A stretch of 64,000 bases of DNA from Salipaludibacillus sp. LMS25 (lineage in GTDB: Bacteria; Bacillota; Bacilli; Bacillales; Salisediminibacteriaceae), in NCBI RefSeq assembly GCF_024362805.1, contig NZ_CP093299.1, positions 186,001-250,000 on the forward strand, in the 5' to 3' direction. The position numbers were made by a program, and so were the translations under genes. Positions 53,221-63,788 of the stretch are shown piece by piece. Within the stretch, counting starts at the first letter, position 1, and every line of letters begins with the position of its first letter. The notes beneath the pieces were generated by a model. The model was not told the origin of the DNA, ran no database searches, and worked only from the letters and a program-made list of their open reading frames with translations.

Positions 53221-54741
53221 GTGAAAAAACTCACACCAGTATTTACGATTTCATTAGTCATTGCAGTTGCTTTTATCATTTGGGGGGTATTTGCCCCAAA
53301 CAACCTTGAGTCCATCACCGGATCAATACAAGGCTTCATAACAAATCAGTTCGGATGGTTTTATTTGTTAGCCGCTACAGGTTTTCTGGGCTTTGCCATC
53401 TTTTTAATTTTCAGTCCTTATGGACGCATTAAACTTGGAAAAGATGAAGACAAACCTGATTATAACTATTTAACATGGTTTTCTTTTTTATTTACCGCCG
53501 GAATGGGAATAGGGTTAGTCTTTTGGGGTGTCGCTGAACCTATTTACCATTTATACGACCCTTCTCCTGCTGCCAACGTTGAAGGCGGGACGATCGGTGC
53601 GGCTGGTGCAGCTCTAAGATATTCCTTTTTCCATTGGGGACTCCATCCCTGGGCTATCTATTCTATCGTGGGCTTGGCACTGGCTTACTTTAAATTTAGA
53701 AAAGGAGCCCCTGGTGTACTCAGTGCTACTTTTCAACCGTTAATTGGTGACAAAATTAATGGTGGTATTGGGACAACCATTAATGTGATCGTTGTTTTCG
53801 CTACTATTTTCGGAGTCGCTACCTCATTAGGGTTTGGAACCGCTCAAATCGGTGGTGGCTTATCTAACATTTTTGGATTTGAGAACACGTTTTTCCTACA
53901 GTTAAGTATTATTGTCGTGGTCACTTTTCTTTATATGTTGTCCTCACAAACGGGTTTAAATAAAGGAATACGTATTTTAAGTAAAACGAACATTTATTTG
54001 GCCGTGGCTTTAATGTTATTTCTTCTATTCTCAGGGCCAACAAACTTTATTATGAATTCTTTTACACAAACATTAGGCAGTTACATGCAAAATCTCGTAT
54101 CGATGAGCTTCCAATTGGATACATTTAATGTAGACTCCACTTGGGTAGAGGGGTGGACGATTTTTTATTGGGCATGGTGGATTGCTTGGGCGCCATTCGT
54201 CGGAACCTTTATTGCCCGCGTCTCTCGTGGTCGTACTATTCGGGAGTTTATCTTAGGGGTCATTGCCATCCCGACTATTTTCGGTGCTCTTTGGTTCTCT
54301 GTATTTGGTGGTACAGCGATTAACTTGGAAACTTTACAAGGCATTAGTGTTATGGAAATTATGGGTGACGCGGGCGAAGAATCCGCTTTGTTCTTTGTTT
54401 TACAGCAATTTAACTTCGGCTGGCTTTTATCTATTATTGCTGTTTTTCTTATCGCTTCATTCTTTATAACTTCCGCAGATTCTGCCACCTTTGTTTTAGG
54501 GATGCAGACAACGAATGGGAGTTTAAATCCCCCTAACAATGTTAAATTAGTGTGGGGCATTGTTCAGTCGTCTACTGCTGCAATTCTTCTTTATTCTGGT
54601 GGTCTTGATGCCCTGCAAACTGCGTCAATTATTGCCGCATTTCCTTTTGCTATCATTATGATCTTCATGATTATTAGTTTAGTGAAAGCATTGAAGCAAG
54701 AAGCATTGCCACATCGCCGCAAATTAAAAAAAGAACATTAA
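53221..54741 (+). CDS. BCCT family betaine/carnitine/choline-type transporter
   Basis: A 506-residue secondary transporter with twelve membrane segments. BCCT hallmarks: FTAGMGIGLVFWGVAEPIYH (about 93-112; the GMGIG motif is typical of betaine carriers), SFFHWGLHPWAIY, and the WAWWIAWAPFVGTFIARVSRGRTIREF helix (about 316-342) with the aromatic substrate box. It is likely Na-coupled uptake of glycine betaine or a related osmolyte (OpuD-like); exact substrate is not decided by sequence. Start GTG 53221. Not in this position in B. subtilis. Confidence 0.92.
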   Translation: MKKLTPVFTISLVIAVAFIIWGVFAPNNLESITGSIQGFITNQFGWFYLLAATGFLGFAIFLIFSPYGRIKLGKDEDKPDYNYLTWFSFLFTAGMGIGLVFWGVAEPIYHLYDPSPAANVEGGTIGAAGAALRYSFFHWGLHPWAIYSIVGLALAYFKFRKGAPGVLSATFQPLIGDKINGGIGTTINVIVVFATIFGVATSLGFGTAQIGGGLSNIFGFENTFFLQLSIIVVVTFLYMLSSQTGLNKGIRILSKTNIYLAVALMLFLLFSGPTNFIMNSFTQTLGSYMQNLVSMSFQLDTFNVDSTWVEGWTIFYWAWWIAWAPFVGTFIARVSRGRTIREFILGVIAIPTIFGALWFSVFGGTAINLETLQGISVMEIMGDAGEESALFFVLQQFNFGWLLSIIAVFLIASFFITSADSATFVLGMQTTNGSLNPPNNVKLVWGIVQSSTAAILLYSGGLDALQTASIIAAFPFAIIMIFMIISLVKALKQEALPHRRKLKKEH

Positions 54742-54750
54742 GAACCAATG

Positions 54751-54795
54751 AGTAGTTCTAGTTTGGAAGTCGTGCCAAACAGGACTACTTTTTTA
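54751..54795 (+). terminator. Intrinsic terminator of the BCCT gene
   Basis: Stem AGTAGT-x-CT-x-GTTTGG / CCAAAC-x-GGACTACT with an 8-nt loop, followed by TTTTTTAATT; 10 nt after the stop. Confidence 0.92.
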
Positions 54796-55290
54796 ATTGT
54801 GTCATTTTCAGAGGTGGGCACCTTATCTAAGTAAATCACTTTTTTTAACAACGCTTATTACACATTTTTCAACTAGCCTCCATAAAACATTTACTTTAAC
54901 GTATGCTTAAACCGGTTTGCCGTTTTAAAAGGCTTTTGTCAGTTAAACTATTTTAGAACTTTAAAAAGTTTGATGCTAATTAGTTGGCTAAATGCAGGCA
55001 ATCTGAAACAAATACTTCTTCCTATTCGTCTAAATTATGACTTCTTTTTCAGGCAAATGATAAGACAAAATAGCAAACAACCATTTATGTTGTGGATTAT
55101 TCACACTATTTTTCATTTTCGTTTCATTTCTATTACGCTCTCCTTTAACGCACAGAAAACATGATAGTATGAAAGCAATAGGTTAACCACATAACTCTCA
55201 TTTTAAAAGTACTTCCTTTAATTAGGATATAATAGCTTATTTTCACCTCATTTAGTTTTTTGAACTTTACTGTCATAGGAGGGTTGCTTA
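54796..55290. other. Intergenic region upstream of the small lipoprotein gene
   Basis: About 495 nt, AT-rich. It should hold the promoter of the lipoprotein gene. A 64-codon plus-strand frame (54970-55164) lacks a ribosome site and any family resemblance. No structured RNA or repeat recognised. Confidence 0.5.
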
Positions 55291-55710
55291 ATGTCAGGAA
55301 AATTTAATCGATGGGTGATGATTCTATCACTACTTTCATCATTTTGCATATTATCAAGCTGTTCAAACACAAAAAATATTAATGACTATTATCCTTTTTT
55401 AAAAAGCAATGACAATAAAGCACCTCTCACACTTTTATTTTCAAATGAGGCCGATTTGGCTGAGGAACATATCTATTATGATGCTATAATTGGTGTTCAA
55501 CAGACTTATCCTGACAAGCTATCAAATGTGGTCGTCATATCACAACAGGAAACCGAGCTCATAGATTATTATAATATTGAGACGTATCCTACTCTACTCA
55601 TATTAGATGGCGTTGATATAAAATTAAGAATTGAAGGGCCACAAGGTCTAGCTAATATCTATGAGGAATTAGAATTCATCTTACAAAATTCGTCAGAAAA
55701 AGCGTCCTAG
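55291..55710 (+). CDS. Small lipoprotein with thioredoxin-like pattern, possibly Slp
   Basis: A 139-residue exported lipoprotein with lipobox ILSSC (about 20-24). The mature part has strand-helix order like a thioredoxin fold, LTLLFSNEADL, NVVVISQQETELIDYYNIETYPTLLILDG, but no CxxC, so redox activity is not expected. In B. subtilis the small peptidoglycan-associated lipoprotein gene slp lies next to pdhD; similar size and place suggest equivalence, which is inference. Ribosome site GGAGGG before ATG 55291. Convergent to pdhD. Confidence 0.7.
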   Translation: MSGKFNRWVMILSLLSSFCILSSCSNTKNINDYYPFLKSNDNKAPLTLLFSNEADLAEEHIYYDAIIGVQQTYPDKLSNVVVISQQETELIDYYNIETYPTLLILDGVDIKLRIEGPQGLANIYEELEFILQNSSEKAS

Positions 55711-55759
55711 TAGAAACGAAATGATGATTATCACGAGATTTCTTTATCGCTCAAAATAG

Positions 55760-55870
55760 TTTATCACAGATAACCGTCCGTAAAATTCCCGCCTTAAATA
55801 GAGAGAAGGAATAACTCTATTTAGGCGGGAGATTACAGTCGCTAATGGTCTGATTGGAGGTTCATTTTAT
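55760..55870 (-). repeat. Class B repeat, inverted, lacking hairpin 1
   Basis: TTTAT at 55760-55764 and 55866-55870. Minus-strand reading: ATAAAATGAACCTCCAATCAG then directly the hairpin 2 part (CTCCCGCCTAAATAGAG ... GGCGGGAATTTTACGGACGG) and TTATCTGTGATAAA. Same AATCAG-to-AATCAG deletion as two other copies. Confidence 0.88.
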
Positions 55871-55885
55871 AACCATATTCAAAGT

Positions 55886-55926
55886 AAAAACCACTGTACA
55901 ACTTAACTGATTGTACAGTGGTTTTA
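55886..55926. terminator. Intrinsic terminator of pdhABCD
   Basis: Perfect stem AACCACTGTACAA / TTGTACAGTGGTT with a 9-nt loop and T-tracts on both strands; on the minus strand TTTTTAC follows. It lies 8 nt after the pdhD stop. Confidence 0.93.
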
Positions 55927-55933
55927 ATTACCT

Positions 55934-57343
55934 TTACTTAACGATATGAATAGGCATACCTAACGCTACTTCAGCTGTTTCCATCGTAATTTCACCTAAG
56001 GATGGGTGAGCATGGATTGTAAGAGCTAGATCTTCTGCAGTCATCCCTGCTTCAATCGCCACACACGCTTCAGAAATCATATCTGAGGCATTGTGTCCTG
56101 CAATTTGAACACCTAACACGAGGCCGTCTTCTTTACGAGTCACCATTTTCAAGAAACCTTCAGACTCATTTAAAGAAAGGGCACGCCCATTTGCTTGGAA
56201 TGGGAATTTAGCTGCTACAACATCATAGCCTTGATCCTTCGCTTCTTTCTCAGTTAATCCAACGCTAGCTAGTTCTGGACCTGAGAACACAACTTCTGGG
56301 ATGGCAGTGTAATCAATTTCCGCCGGTTCTCCTGAGATAGCTTCAGCAGCTACTTTTCCTTCATAAGAAGCTTTATGAGCTAAAGCAGGGCCAGCAACAA
56401 TGTCACCAATGGCAAATATCTTACTTGATGATGTGCGACATTGTTTGTCGATTTTGACGAGTCCTTTGTCATCAAGCTCCACACCTGCTTGTTCAAGGCC
56501 AAGCTCATCAGTATTAGCACGACGTCCTACAGTTACAAGAAGAACGTTTCCTTCGAACTCTTCTTCTTTCCCTTTAACTTCTGCTTTTACTTTAATACCA
56601 TTATCTGTTTCTTCCATTCCTTGAGCAAAAGTTTCTGTTTTAATCGTAACGCCAGCTTTTTTCAAACGACGGGCAACCAGTTGGCTCATTTGTTTTTCGA
56701 ATCCAGGAAGGATTTGCTTCGTACCTTCAAGAATTGTCACTTCTGAACCTAGGTTCGCATATGCTGAACCTAGTTCTACACCGATATATCCGCCACCGAT
56801 CACAACGAGCTTTTCTGGCACTTCTTTAAGAGAAAGAGCGCCTGTGGAAGAAACGACTTTGTCACTCCATTTAAACTTAGGCAATTCAATCGGCGTTGAT
56901 CCTGTTGCCACAATACAATTATTAAATTTATATGTTTGGGATGATTTCTCATCCATGATTTTAACCGTTGAATCATCTACAAAATAAGCTTCCCCTTTAA
57001 CGATATTCACGTTATTGCCTTTTAGTAGACCTTCCACGCCACCTGTCAATTTCTCAACGACAGATTGTTTCCAAGCTTGAACTTTTGAGAAATCTAGTTT
57101 TACTTCCCCAACAGAAATCCCCATGTCTTCAGAGTTTCCTGCATTATGGAAACGATGTCCTGCTTCAATAAGCGCTTTAGAAGGAATACAACCAACGTTC
57201 AAACATACGCCACCCATATTTCCTTTTTCAACAATCGTGACTTTCTGTCCTAATTGAGCGGCACGAATAGCTGCCACATAGCCTCCAGGACCAGAACCAA
57301 TGACGAGCGTATCTACTTCTTCTGGAAAATCTCCTACAACCAT
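55934..57343 (-). CDS. pdhD: Dihydrolipoamide dehydrogenase (E3) PdhD
   Basis: FAD-dependent E3 of the pyruvate dehydrogenase complex; reoxidises dihydrolipoamide with NAD. The 469 residues show the FAD motif [19 protein letters not shown] (about 15-33), the redox-active disulfide [13 protein letters not shown] (about 43-55), the NAD motif [36 protein letters not shown] and the C-terminal catalytic HAHPSLGE. It follows pdhC by 3 nt and ends the operon. Confidence 0.98.
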   Translation of the reverse strand: MVVGDFPEEVDTLVIGSGPGGYVAAIRAAQLGQKVTIVEKGNMGGVCLNVGCIPSKALIEAGHRFHNAGNSEDMGISVGEVKLDFSKVQAWKQSVVEKLTGGVEGLLKGNNVNIVKGEAYFVDDSTVKIMDEKSSQTYKFNNCIVATGSTPIELPKFKWSDKVVSSTGALSLKEVPEKLVVIGGGYIGVELGSAYANLGSEVTILEGTKQILPGFEKQMSQLVARRLKKAGVTIKTETFAQGMEETDNGIKVKAEVKGKEEEFEGNVLLVTVGRRANTDELGLEQAGVELDDKGLVKIDKQCRTSSSKIFAIGDIVAGPALAHKASYEGKVAAEAISGEPAEIDYTAIPEVVFSGPELASVGLTEKEAKDQGYDVVAAKFPFQANGRALSLNESEGFLKMVTRKEDGLVLGVQIAGHNASDMISEACVAIEAGMTAEDLALTIHAHPSLGEITMETAEVALGMPIHIVK

Positions 57344-57346
57344 AAT

Positions 57347-58636
57347 TTATCCCTCCATTACTAATAATTGTGGGTCATTTAACAGACGCTTAATATGGTT
57401 AAGCGCATGCTGTGCTGTCGCTCCATCAATCATACGATGATCAAAGCTTAATGACAAGGCTAATACAGGTGCTACTACGACTTCCCCATCTTTCACAACC
57501 GCTTTCTCTTGGATACGGCCGAGACCAAGGATCGCTACTTCAGGGTGGTTAATAACTGGGGTAAACCATTGACCACCAGCAGAACCGATGTTTGTAATTG
57601 TCGTAGATGCTCCTTTCATTTCCTCAGAGGAGAGTGAACCTTCACGTGCCTTTGTAGCAAGTTGGTTAATCTCATCAGAAATACGGAAGATCGATTTACG
57701 GTCTGTATCTTTCACGACTGGGACAAGAAGCCCTTTTTCAGTGTCAGCGGCAATTCCGATATTATAGTAATGCTTGTGCACGATTTCTTCAGTTGAATCG
57801 TCAAGAGACGTATTAAGCATAGGGTACTCACGAATAGCGGATGTTAGAGCTTTTACAACATAAGGTAAGTAAGTTAGCTTAACACCTTTTTCTGCTGCAA
57901 CTGGCTTAAATTGCTTACGGTGTGCAACAAGATTTGTTACTTCCACCTCATCCATTAATGTAACGTGAGGAGCTGTGTGCTTAGAGTTCACCATTGCTTT
58001 TGAAATAGCTTTACGGATACCTGACATTTTTTCTCTTGTTTCTAACTCTTCATTAGCAGGCTGATAAGCTGCAACAGGTTTTTTCTCTTGTGCTTGTTCT
58101 GAACCTGTAGAAGCGGCTGGCGCACTACTTTCTTCAGCTTGGCTGTCACCTGAAAGATAAGCATCAATATCTTCTTTTAGAATACGACTGTTTTTGCCTG
58201 TTCCTTTTACTTTACGGATATTAACATTTTTTTCACGAGCATATTTGCGTACGGATGGCATTGCAATAATACGTGACTTTTCATCCACTTCCTCGTCAGC
58301 TTCAGGAGCAGAAGTTGCTGGAGCGGTTTCTTTCTGTTCAGTTTTGTCTTCTTCCGCTTCTTCCTCTCCGCCTCCGTGTGCCTCTGCAGGTTGTTCAGCA
58401 TCGGTATCAAACGTAATGATAACCGTTCCGACCTCTGTTACAACCCCTTCTTCAACAAGGATTTCTTTAACGGTCCCATCTACAGGGGAAGGAATTTCTA
58501 CGACAGCTTTATCGTTCTGAACTTCACACAAAACGTCGTCTTCTTTAATTTCATCGCCTTCTTTAACTTCCCATTTTACGATTTCACCTTCATGGATTCC
58601 CTCACCGATATCAGGGAGTTTAAATTCATATGCCAT
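57347..58636 (-). CDS. pdhC: Dihydrolipoamide acetyltransferase (E2) PdhC
   Basis: Core of the pyruvate dehydrogenase complex. 429 residues: one lipoyl domain (about 1-78, lipoylated Lys in [13 protein letters not shown]), an A/E-rich linker, the peripheral subunit-binding domain (about 125-162; [20 protein letters not shown]), a second linker and the catalytic acetyltransferase domain (about 200-427) with [12 protein letters not shown] containing the active-site His and Asp. A single lipoyl domain is usual for Bacilli. There is a 172-nt gap to pdhB without features. Confidence 0.98.
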   Translation of the reverse strand: MAYEFKLPDIGEGIHEGEIVKWEVKEGDEIKEDDVLCEVQNDKAVVEIPSPVDGTVKEILVEEGVVTEVGTVIITFDTDAEQPAEAHGGGEEEAEEDKTEQKETAPATSAPEADEEVDEKSRIIAMPSVRKYAREKNVNIRKVKGTGKNSRILKEDIDAYLSGDSQAEESSAPAASTGSEQAQEKKPVAAYQPANEELETREKMSGIRKAISKAMVNSKHTAPHVTLMDEVEVTNLVAHRKQFKPVAAEKGVKLTYLPYVVKALTSAIREYPMLNTSLDDSTEEIVHKHYYNIGIAADTEKGLLVPVVKDTDRKSIFRISDEINQLATKAREGSLSSEEMKGASTTITNIGSAGGQWFTPVINHPEVAILGLGRIQEKAVVKDGEVVVAPVLALSLSFDHRMIDGATAQHALNHIKRLLNDPQLLVMEG

Positions 58637-58808
58637 GATATTGCCTCCAATTCTTTGTCTTTTTTAATACAGAAGACACTTCCGAATACCTTTCAAAGTA
58701 AGCAACAGAGAATAAAGGGTCTACAACCCACTCCCCCTCTAAAACTTGCTCAGACAACCCTAATCATCACACCGATCCGACTGAACATTATCATTTGAAA
58801 GAAATTAA

Positions 58809-59786
58809 TTAGAAGTTCATTACTTCTTTAGCCTTTGCTACTACGTCTTTAGAGCTTGGGAGCCAGAGATCTTCAGCCGTTGCAAATGGGAAAATGGTAT
58901 CTGGAGCGGTCACACGTAAAACGGGAGCTTCCAGACTTAAAATGGCACGGTCATTTATTTCTGCCACAACATTCGCTGCAATACCAGCTTGTTTCTGAGC
59001 TTCTTGTACAACAATAGCTCGATTTGTTTTCTCTACTGAGGAAATAATTGTATCAATATCTAGTGGACTAATCGTACGCAAATCAATGACTTCTGCCGAA
59101 ATACCTTCTTTCTCTAATGCTTCAGCGGCTTTTAACGATGTATGAACCATCGCACCGTAAGTCACAATCGTAATATCTGTCCCTTCCCGCTTAATATCTG
59201 CTTCCCCTAATGGAAGCGTGTACTCTTCTTCAGGTACTTCTTCTCGGAATGATCGATATAGTTTCATATGTTCCAAAAAGACAACTGGATCATTATCACG
59301 GATCGCAGAAATTAACAGTCCTTTTGCATCATACGGCGTGGATGGAATAACGACTTTTACACCAGGCGTTTGTGCCATAAGCCCTTCAAGGCTATCAGCA
59401 TGAAGTTCAGGTGTTTTCACGCCACCACCGAAAGGAGAACGAATCGTCACTGGCGAATGATAAACACCGCCCGACCGATAGCGCATACGGGCCATTTGCG
59501 CAGCAATAGCATCGAAAGTTTCAAAAACGAAACCGAAAAACTGAATTTCCATAACAGATCGATATCCTGTCACACTTAAACCTGCTGATAGCCCGCCGAT
59601 CCCAGATTCGGCAAGAGGTGTGTCGAATACACGATCTTCTCCAAATTCTTTTTGAAGGCCTTCAGTAGCCCGGAATACTCCGCCATTTTGACCTACATCT
59701 TCACCGAACACAAGTACTTTTTCATCATTTTTTAACTCTGTTCGCATCGCATCAGTAATTGCCTGAATCATTGTCATTTGTGCCAT
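58809..59786 (-). CDS. pdhB: Pyruvate dehydrogenase E1 component subunit beta PdhB
   Basis: Pairs with PdhA to form the thiamine-diphosphate-dependent E1 that decarboxylates pyruvate and acetylates lipoamide. 325 residues: [22 protein letters not shown] with the catalytic Glu, [35 protein letters not shown], and the transketolase C-terminal domain (about 200-320) with [11 protein letters not shown]. It follows pdhA by 3 nt. Confidence 0.98.
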   Translation of the reverse strand: MAQMTMIQAITDAMRTELKNDEKVLVFGEDVGQNGGVFRATEGLQKEFGEDRVFDTPLAESGIGGLSAGLSVTGYRSVMEIQFFGFVFETFDAIAAQMARMRYRSGGVYHSPVTIRSPFGGGVKTPELHADSLEGLMAQTPGVKVVIPSTPYDAKGLLISAIRDNDPVVFLEHMKLYRSFREEVPEEEYTLPLGEADIKREGTDITIVTYGAMVHTSLKAAEALEKEGISAEVIDLRTISPLDIDTIISSVEKTNRAIVVQEAQKQAGIAANVVAEINDRAILSLEAPVLRVTAPDTIFPFATAEDLWLPSSKDVVAKAKEVMNF

Positions 59787-59789
59787 AGC

Positions 59790-60911
<1,122 letters not shown>

Positions 60912-61116
60912 TTATTGTTGTTTTATTTTCGTCAAAATCACTATTTAGTTAAAATACCCAAGTAAACGGTTTCCCATGTGATTCGAGACGTTTATTTCAG
61001 TTCATAGTGGTTGTATTCCCTTATGATTGTTTGATAACCATTTTATAATGACTATCCCCCTAAACTGTAATACCTTCTATCTTATTCGACTAATACAACC
61101 CCTATTTACGATTATA

Positions 61117-61146
61117 AGTTTACATGATCTAATAATTATTAGTCAA
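61117..61146 (-). promoter_or_regulatory. Putative sigma-A promoter of pdhABCD
   Basis: Minus strand TTGACT (61146-61141), an 18-nt spacer and TAAACT (61122-61117). Predicted start near 61110 gives a leader of about 230 nt, within the 460-nt gap between pdhA and ykyA. No riboswitch or other structure recognised in the leader. Confidence 0.6.
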
Positions 61147-61316
61147 CGTTTTTGCTCTTGATTTAATCGTTTTTTTATCCTTTTTCGTTGTTAATACTTT
61201 CACAAAGGAAAACAAAACTGTTATACAGTTATTTTTTGTCTGTTATAATTTTCGTCATTTTTATGAACAATAGTGAACGAACACGGTTTTGCTCACTGAT
61301 CCTTGACATCGTGCAG

Positions 61317-61346
61317 AAAAAGAGGAGCCATATCTACCCCTCTATT
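61317..61346 (-). terminator. Intrinsic terminator of ykyA
   Basis: Minus-strand stem AGAGG-x-G / C-x-CCTCT followed by TTTTCTG; 7 nt after the ykyA stop. Confidence 0.75.
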
Positions 61347-61352
61347 ACGCAC

Positions 61353-62000
61353 TTATTTTATCGTCACATTAAAACCAGCCGATTCGTAAAAGGCAACCTT
61401 AGCTTCGTTATAATCATTTAATAACGTATTGAATTGATCTGAAAGTTCTGTAATACGAGCATAGTTCTCGTTCACTTTTTCTTGCTGTTTTTCTTGCTCA
61501 TCGCTAACAGTCTCCTCAATCGCGATCATTTCAAAACGTTTAATATCTTTATCAATTGAACTCACATATTCAGAGTACAACTCTTCATATACACTTTCGC
61601 GGTCATGCTGAATATCAATTAAGGTACGTGCTGCCTTTTTGGCCTCATCCTCTTCAAGTTCTTCGGCGTACTGTTCAGCTTCTTGAAAAATTTGAAAGGC
61701 TTCATCAAAAAGAGCTTTTTCTTCTTCCATCATCGTTCTTCTAGATTCTGCAGATTCAATCGCTTCCTGTGACAACGGTTCAATCTCTTCTAAAGCTGAC
61801 AAACCAACCATGTCATCGTACAGCTGTAATTCTTTCTCCTCCGCTTCAACTAGAGGGCCTTGAAGACTGGCCATCTCATTTTCTATTTGAACTGCCTTTT
61901 CTAACTTTTCATACATTAACTCGGAAGGGGTATCACCAAAACACCCACTTAGAATCGTTGATAGTAGTATGAGCCCGAAGCCTATAACACTGTTTTTCAA
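61353..62000 (-). CDS. ykyA: YkyA family cell-wall-associated lipoprotein
   Basis: A 215-residue lipoprotein with lipobox STILSGC (about 15-21) and an almost entirely helical, Glu-rich coiled-coil mature chain (about 30-200), the YkyA pattern. The family is described as putative cell-wall binding lipoprotein; no enzymatic motif. Start TTG 62000 with GGGGG 7 nt upstream. It lies between def and pdhA as in B. subtilis. Confidence 0.88.
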   Translation of the reverse strand: MKNSVIGFGLILLSTILSGCFGDTPSELMYEKLEKAVQIENEMASLQGPLVEAEEKELQLYDDMVGLSALEEIEPLSQEAIESAESRRTMMEEEKALFDEAFQIFQEAEQYAEELEEDEAKKAARTLIDIQHDRESVYEELYSEYVSSIDKDIKRFEMIAIEETVSDEQEKQQEKVNENYARITELSDQFNTLLNDYNEAKVAFYESAGFNVTIK

Positions 62001-62215
62001 GCAAAAACCCCCTTGTATAAGCATAATTTGTCCACAATTAACAAACTACCTTATTTTTTTTATGAATACAAGAATCTTGTCATTTAAAATGGATTTACAG
62101 CTTTTTTAGAAATTTAGGTATTCATCCATTCCATGTAAAAGCATTTGCATAGCATGTTAGTACGCCGCACATTGATGTGTGGTATTAAAGAATTTACAAA
62201 GGAGGCATTCATATT

Positions 62216-62395
62216 ATGTACGGACACGGTGGAGGATTTTGTTGCGACCCTTGTGGATTCGGCCAACCATACCCTAGTTATGGTTATCCAACACAAGTAG
62301 CCGGTGTAGGAACCGGAGCAGGGAAAGGGTTTGCGTTAATCGTGGTACTTTTCATATTGCTCATTATTGTAGGAGCTTCGAAATTCCACGGATAA
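62216..62395 (+). CDS. YjcZ-like small sporulation membrane protein
   Basis: A 59-residue protein: Gly/Tyr/Pro/Cys-rich N-terminus ([20 protein letters not shown]), a [11 protein letters not shown] hinge and one membrane segment (about 39-53, [15 protein letters not shown]). The [16 protein letters not shown] end is the hallmark of the YjcZ family of tiny spore-former proteins. Strong ribosome site AAAGGAGG. Not in this place in B. subtilis. The function of the family is unclear. Confidence 0.85.
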   Translation: MYGHGGGFCCDPCGFGQPYPSYGYPTQVAGVGTGAGKGFALIVVLFILLIIVGASKFHG

Positions 62396-62409
62396 TCACT
62401 TTTTTTCGT

Positions 62410-62447
62410 CGGAAGTATCCAACTACGGATACTTCCTCTTTTCTTCG
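62410..62447 (+). terminator. Intrinsic terminator of the YjcZ-like gene
   Basis: Stem GGAAGTATCC / GGATACTTCC with a 6-nt loop followed by TCTTTTCTTC; 16 nt after the stop. Confidence 0.9.
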
Positions 62448-62524
62448 GCTAAAAAAGTGTATATGATAGACTAAGTAAGACAAACTGGCGAATTAACCAA
62501 AATTGCCAGTGAAAGGAGCATACT

Positions 62525-63103
62525 ATGTTGACAATGAACGATATTATTCGGGAAGGACATCCTACCCTTAGAAAGAAAGCAAAGCCCGTCCCATTACCAC
62601 CAACCCCTGAAGATAAAGAAACATTAAAAGAAATGTCGGATTTTCTCGTACATAGCCAAGACCCGGAAATGGCTGAGAAACATGGGCTTCGTCCTGGTGT
62701 TGGCCTAGCAGCCCCTCAAATTGATGTTAGTAAACAAATGATGGCTATACGTTCTACAGATCACAATGATAATATCGTTGAATATACCTTATTCAACCCA
62801 AAAATTATTAGTCATTCTGCTGAAACAACCTACTTAGAAAACGGCGAAGGGTGCCTTTCAGTTGATCGAGAAGTTAACGGCATTGTGCCGAGGTATGCAA
62901 GAATAAAAATTGAAGGGTACAACCTAGAAGGTAAGAAGGTAACGGAACGATTACGCGGTTTCTTAGCTATCGTATTTCAACATGAATTAGATCATTTAAA
63001 TGGGATTATGTTTTATGATAGAATTGACCAAGATGACCCTTATAAACAACCCCTGCCCCCTGGGGAAATAATCATTCGCAATGATACAGACACTCCCCTC
63101 TGA
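62525..63103 (+). CDS. def: Peptide deformylase (type 2)
   Basis: Removes the formyl group from nascent proteins. A 192-residue metalloenzyme with motif 1 GVGLAAPQID (about 59-68), motif 2 EGCLSVDRE (Cys metal ligand, about 115-123) and motif 3 QHELDHLNG (HExxH, about 158-166). The long N-terminus and insertion (about 30-60) mark the Gram-positive type 2 class, like B. subtilis YkrB. Ribosome site AAAGGAG before ATG 62525. Confidence 0.97.
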   Translation: MLTMNDIIREGHPTLRKKAKPVPLPPTPEDKETLKEMSDFLVHSQDPEMAEKHGLRPGVGLAAPQIDVSKQMMAIRSTDHNDNIVEYTLFNPKIISHSAETTYLENGEGCLSVDREVNGIVPRYARIKIEGYNLEGKKVTERLRGFLAIVFQHELDHLNGIMFYDRIDQDDPYKQPLPPGEIIIRNDTDTPL

Positions 63104-63127
63104 ATCAATCGATACAGAGGGATTTTT
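63096..63127 (+). terminator. Intrinsic terminator of def
   Basis: Stem CCCTCTG / CAGAGGG with a 12-nt loop then ATTTTT. Its left arm overlaps the last codons of def. Confidence 0.85.
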
Positions 63128-63572
63128 CAATATTAAGCCTTTTGTAATAGGTGGGAACTGTTTATGCCATACTACTATATAACTTATCCGTTATGTGATT
63201 TAAACTACTTACTAAACGCACTTTTTGTAAGTAGTCATGTCACTGTTTTGGTTAAAATAGCTTCATTCGTAAACATGAGCCTTGAATTGAGCGGATAGAG
63301 GGTTTAAAATGTTGAAAAGGTGGATAGAACGTTTACTGAAAGATACCCGGCAATAATTATAGTCTCACTTAATGATGATAACCCATTCTTCCATCCTTCC
63401 TTCTACGTGAGGACTGAAAATAGGGATGATCTTTTGTGTTACCATGTTAACAGGACTATATGAATGTTTTTCACATTTGTTACATAGGCACTTGCTCTTT
63501 AGGTGAACGATCCGGAACGCCAAAAGAGCCCTATATATTAACTTGTTTTATACAGATAAAGGAGAGGATTAC
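63128..63572. other. Intergenic region upstream of rpoY
   Basis: About 445 nt expected to contain the rpoY-rnjA promoter. No reading frame of family resemblance, repeat or clear riboswitch was recognised. Confidence 0.5.
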
Positions 63573-63785
63573 ATGATTTTTAAAGTGTTTTATCAAGACA
63601 CTCTAGAGGAAACACCTGTAAGGGAACGTACTAACGCTTTGTACATGGAAGCATCAACTGAGGAAGAAATACGCAAGAAACTGGCTGAACGCCGCTATAA
63701 TATTGAATTTGTGACCCCATTATCAGAAGAAGCACTTCAATATGAGAAAGAAAATAACGAAGACTTTCACGTGGAGAGTCTGTAA
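63573..63785 (+). CDS. rpoY: RNA polymerase epsilon subunit RpoY
   Basis: A 70-residue small subunit of Firmicutes RNA polymerase that binds near the beta' jaw. [20 protein letters not shown] at the N-terminus and [20 protein letters not shown] are diagnostic (formerly DUF1447/YkzG). Start ATG 63573 with AAAGGAGAGG upstream; ten residues further up are out of family. It precedes rnjA by 3 nt, the conserved rpoY-rnjA operon. Confidence 0.95.
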   Translation: MIFKVFYQDTLEETPVRERTNALYMEASTEEEIRKKLAERRYNIEFVTPLSEEALQYEKENNEDFHVESL

Positions 63786-63788
63786 TAG

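Noticed and set aside
54970..55164. 64-codon frame upstream of the small lipoprotein
   Set aside because: Compositionally like AT-rich non-coding DNA, without ribosome site or recognisable domain.
9565..55870. The many similar hairpin repeats as a CRISPR array or as attenuators
   Set aside because: Copies are dispersed over 46 kb, on both strands and of 80-160 nt, not regularly spaced with short spacers; no cas genes are present, and there is no leader peptide or ligand-type core.
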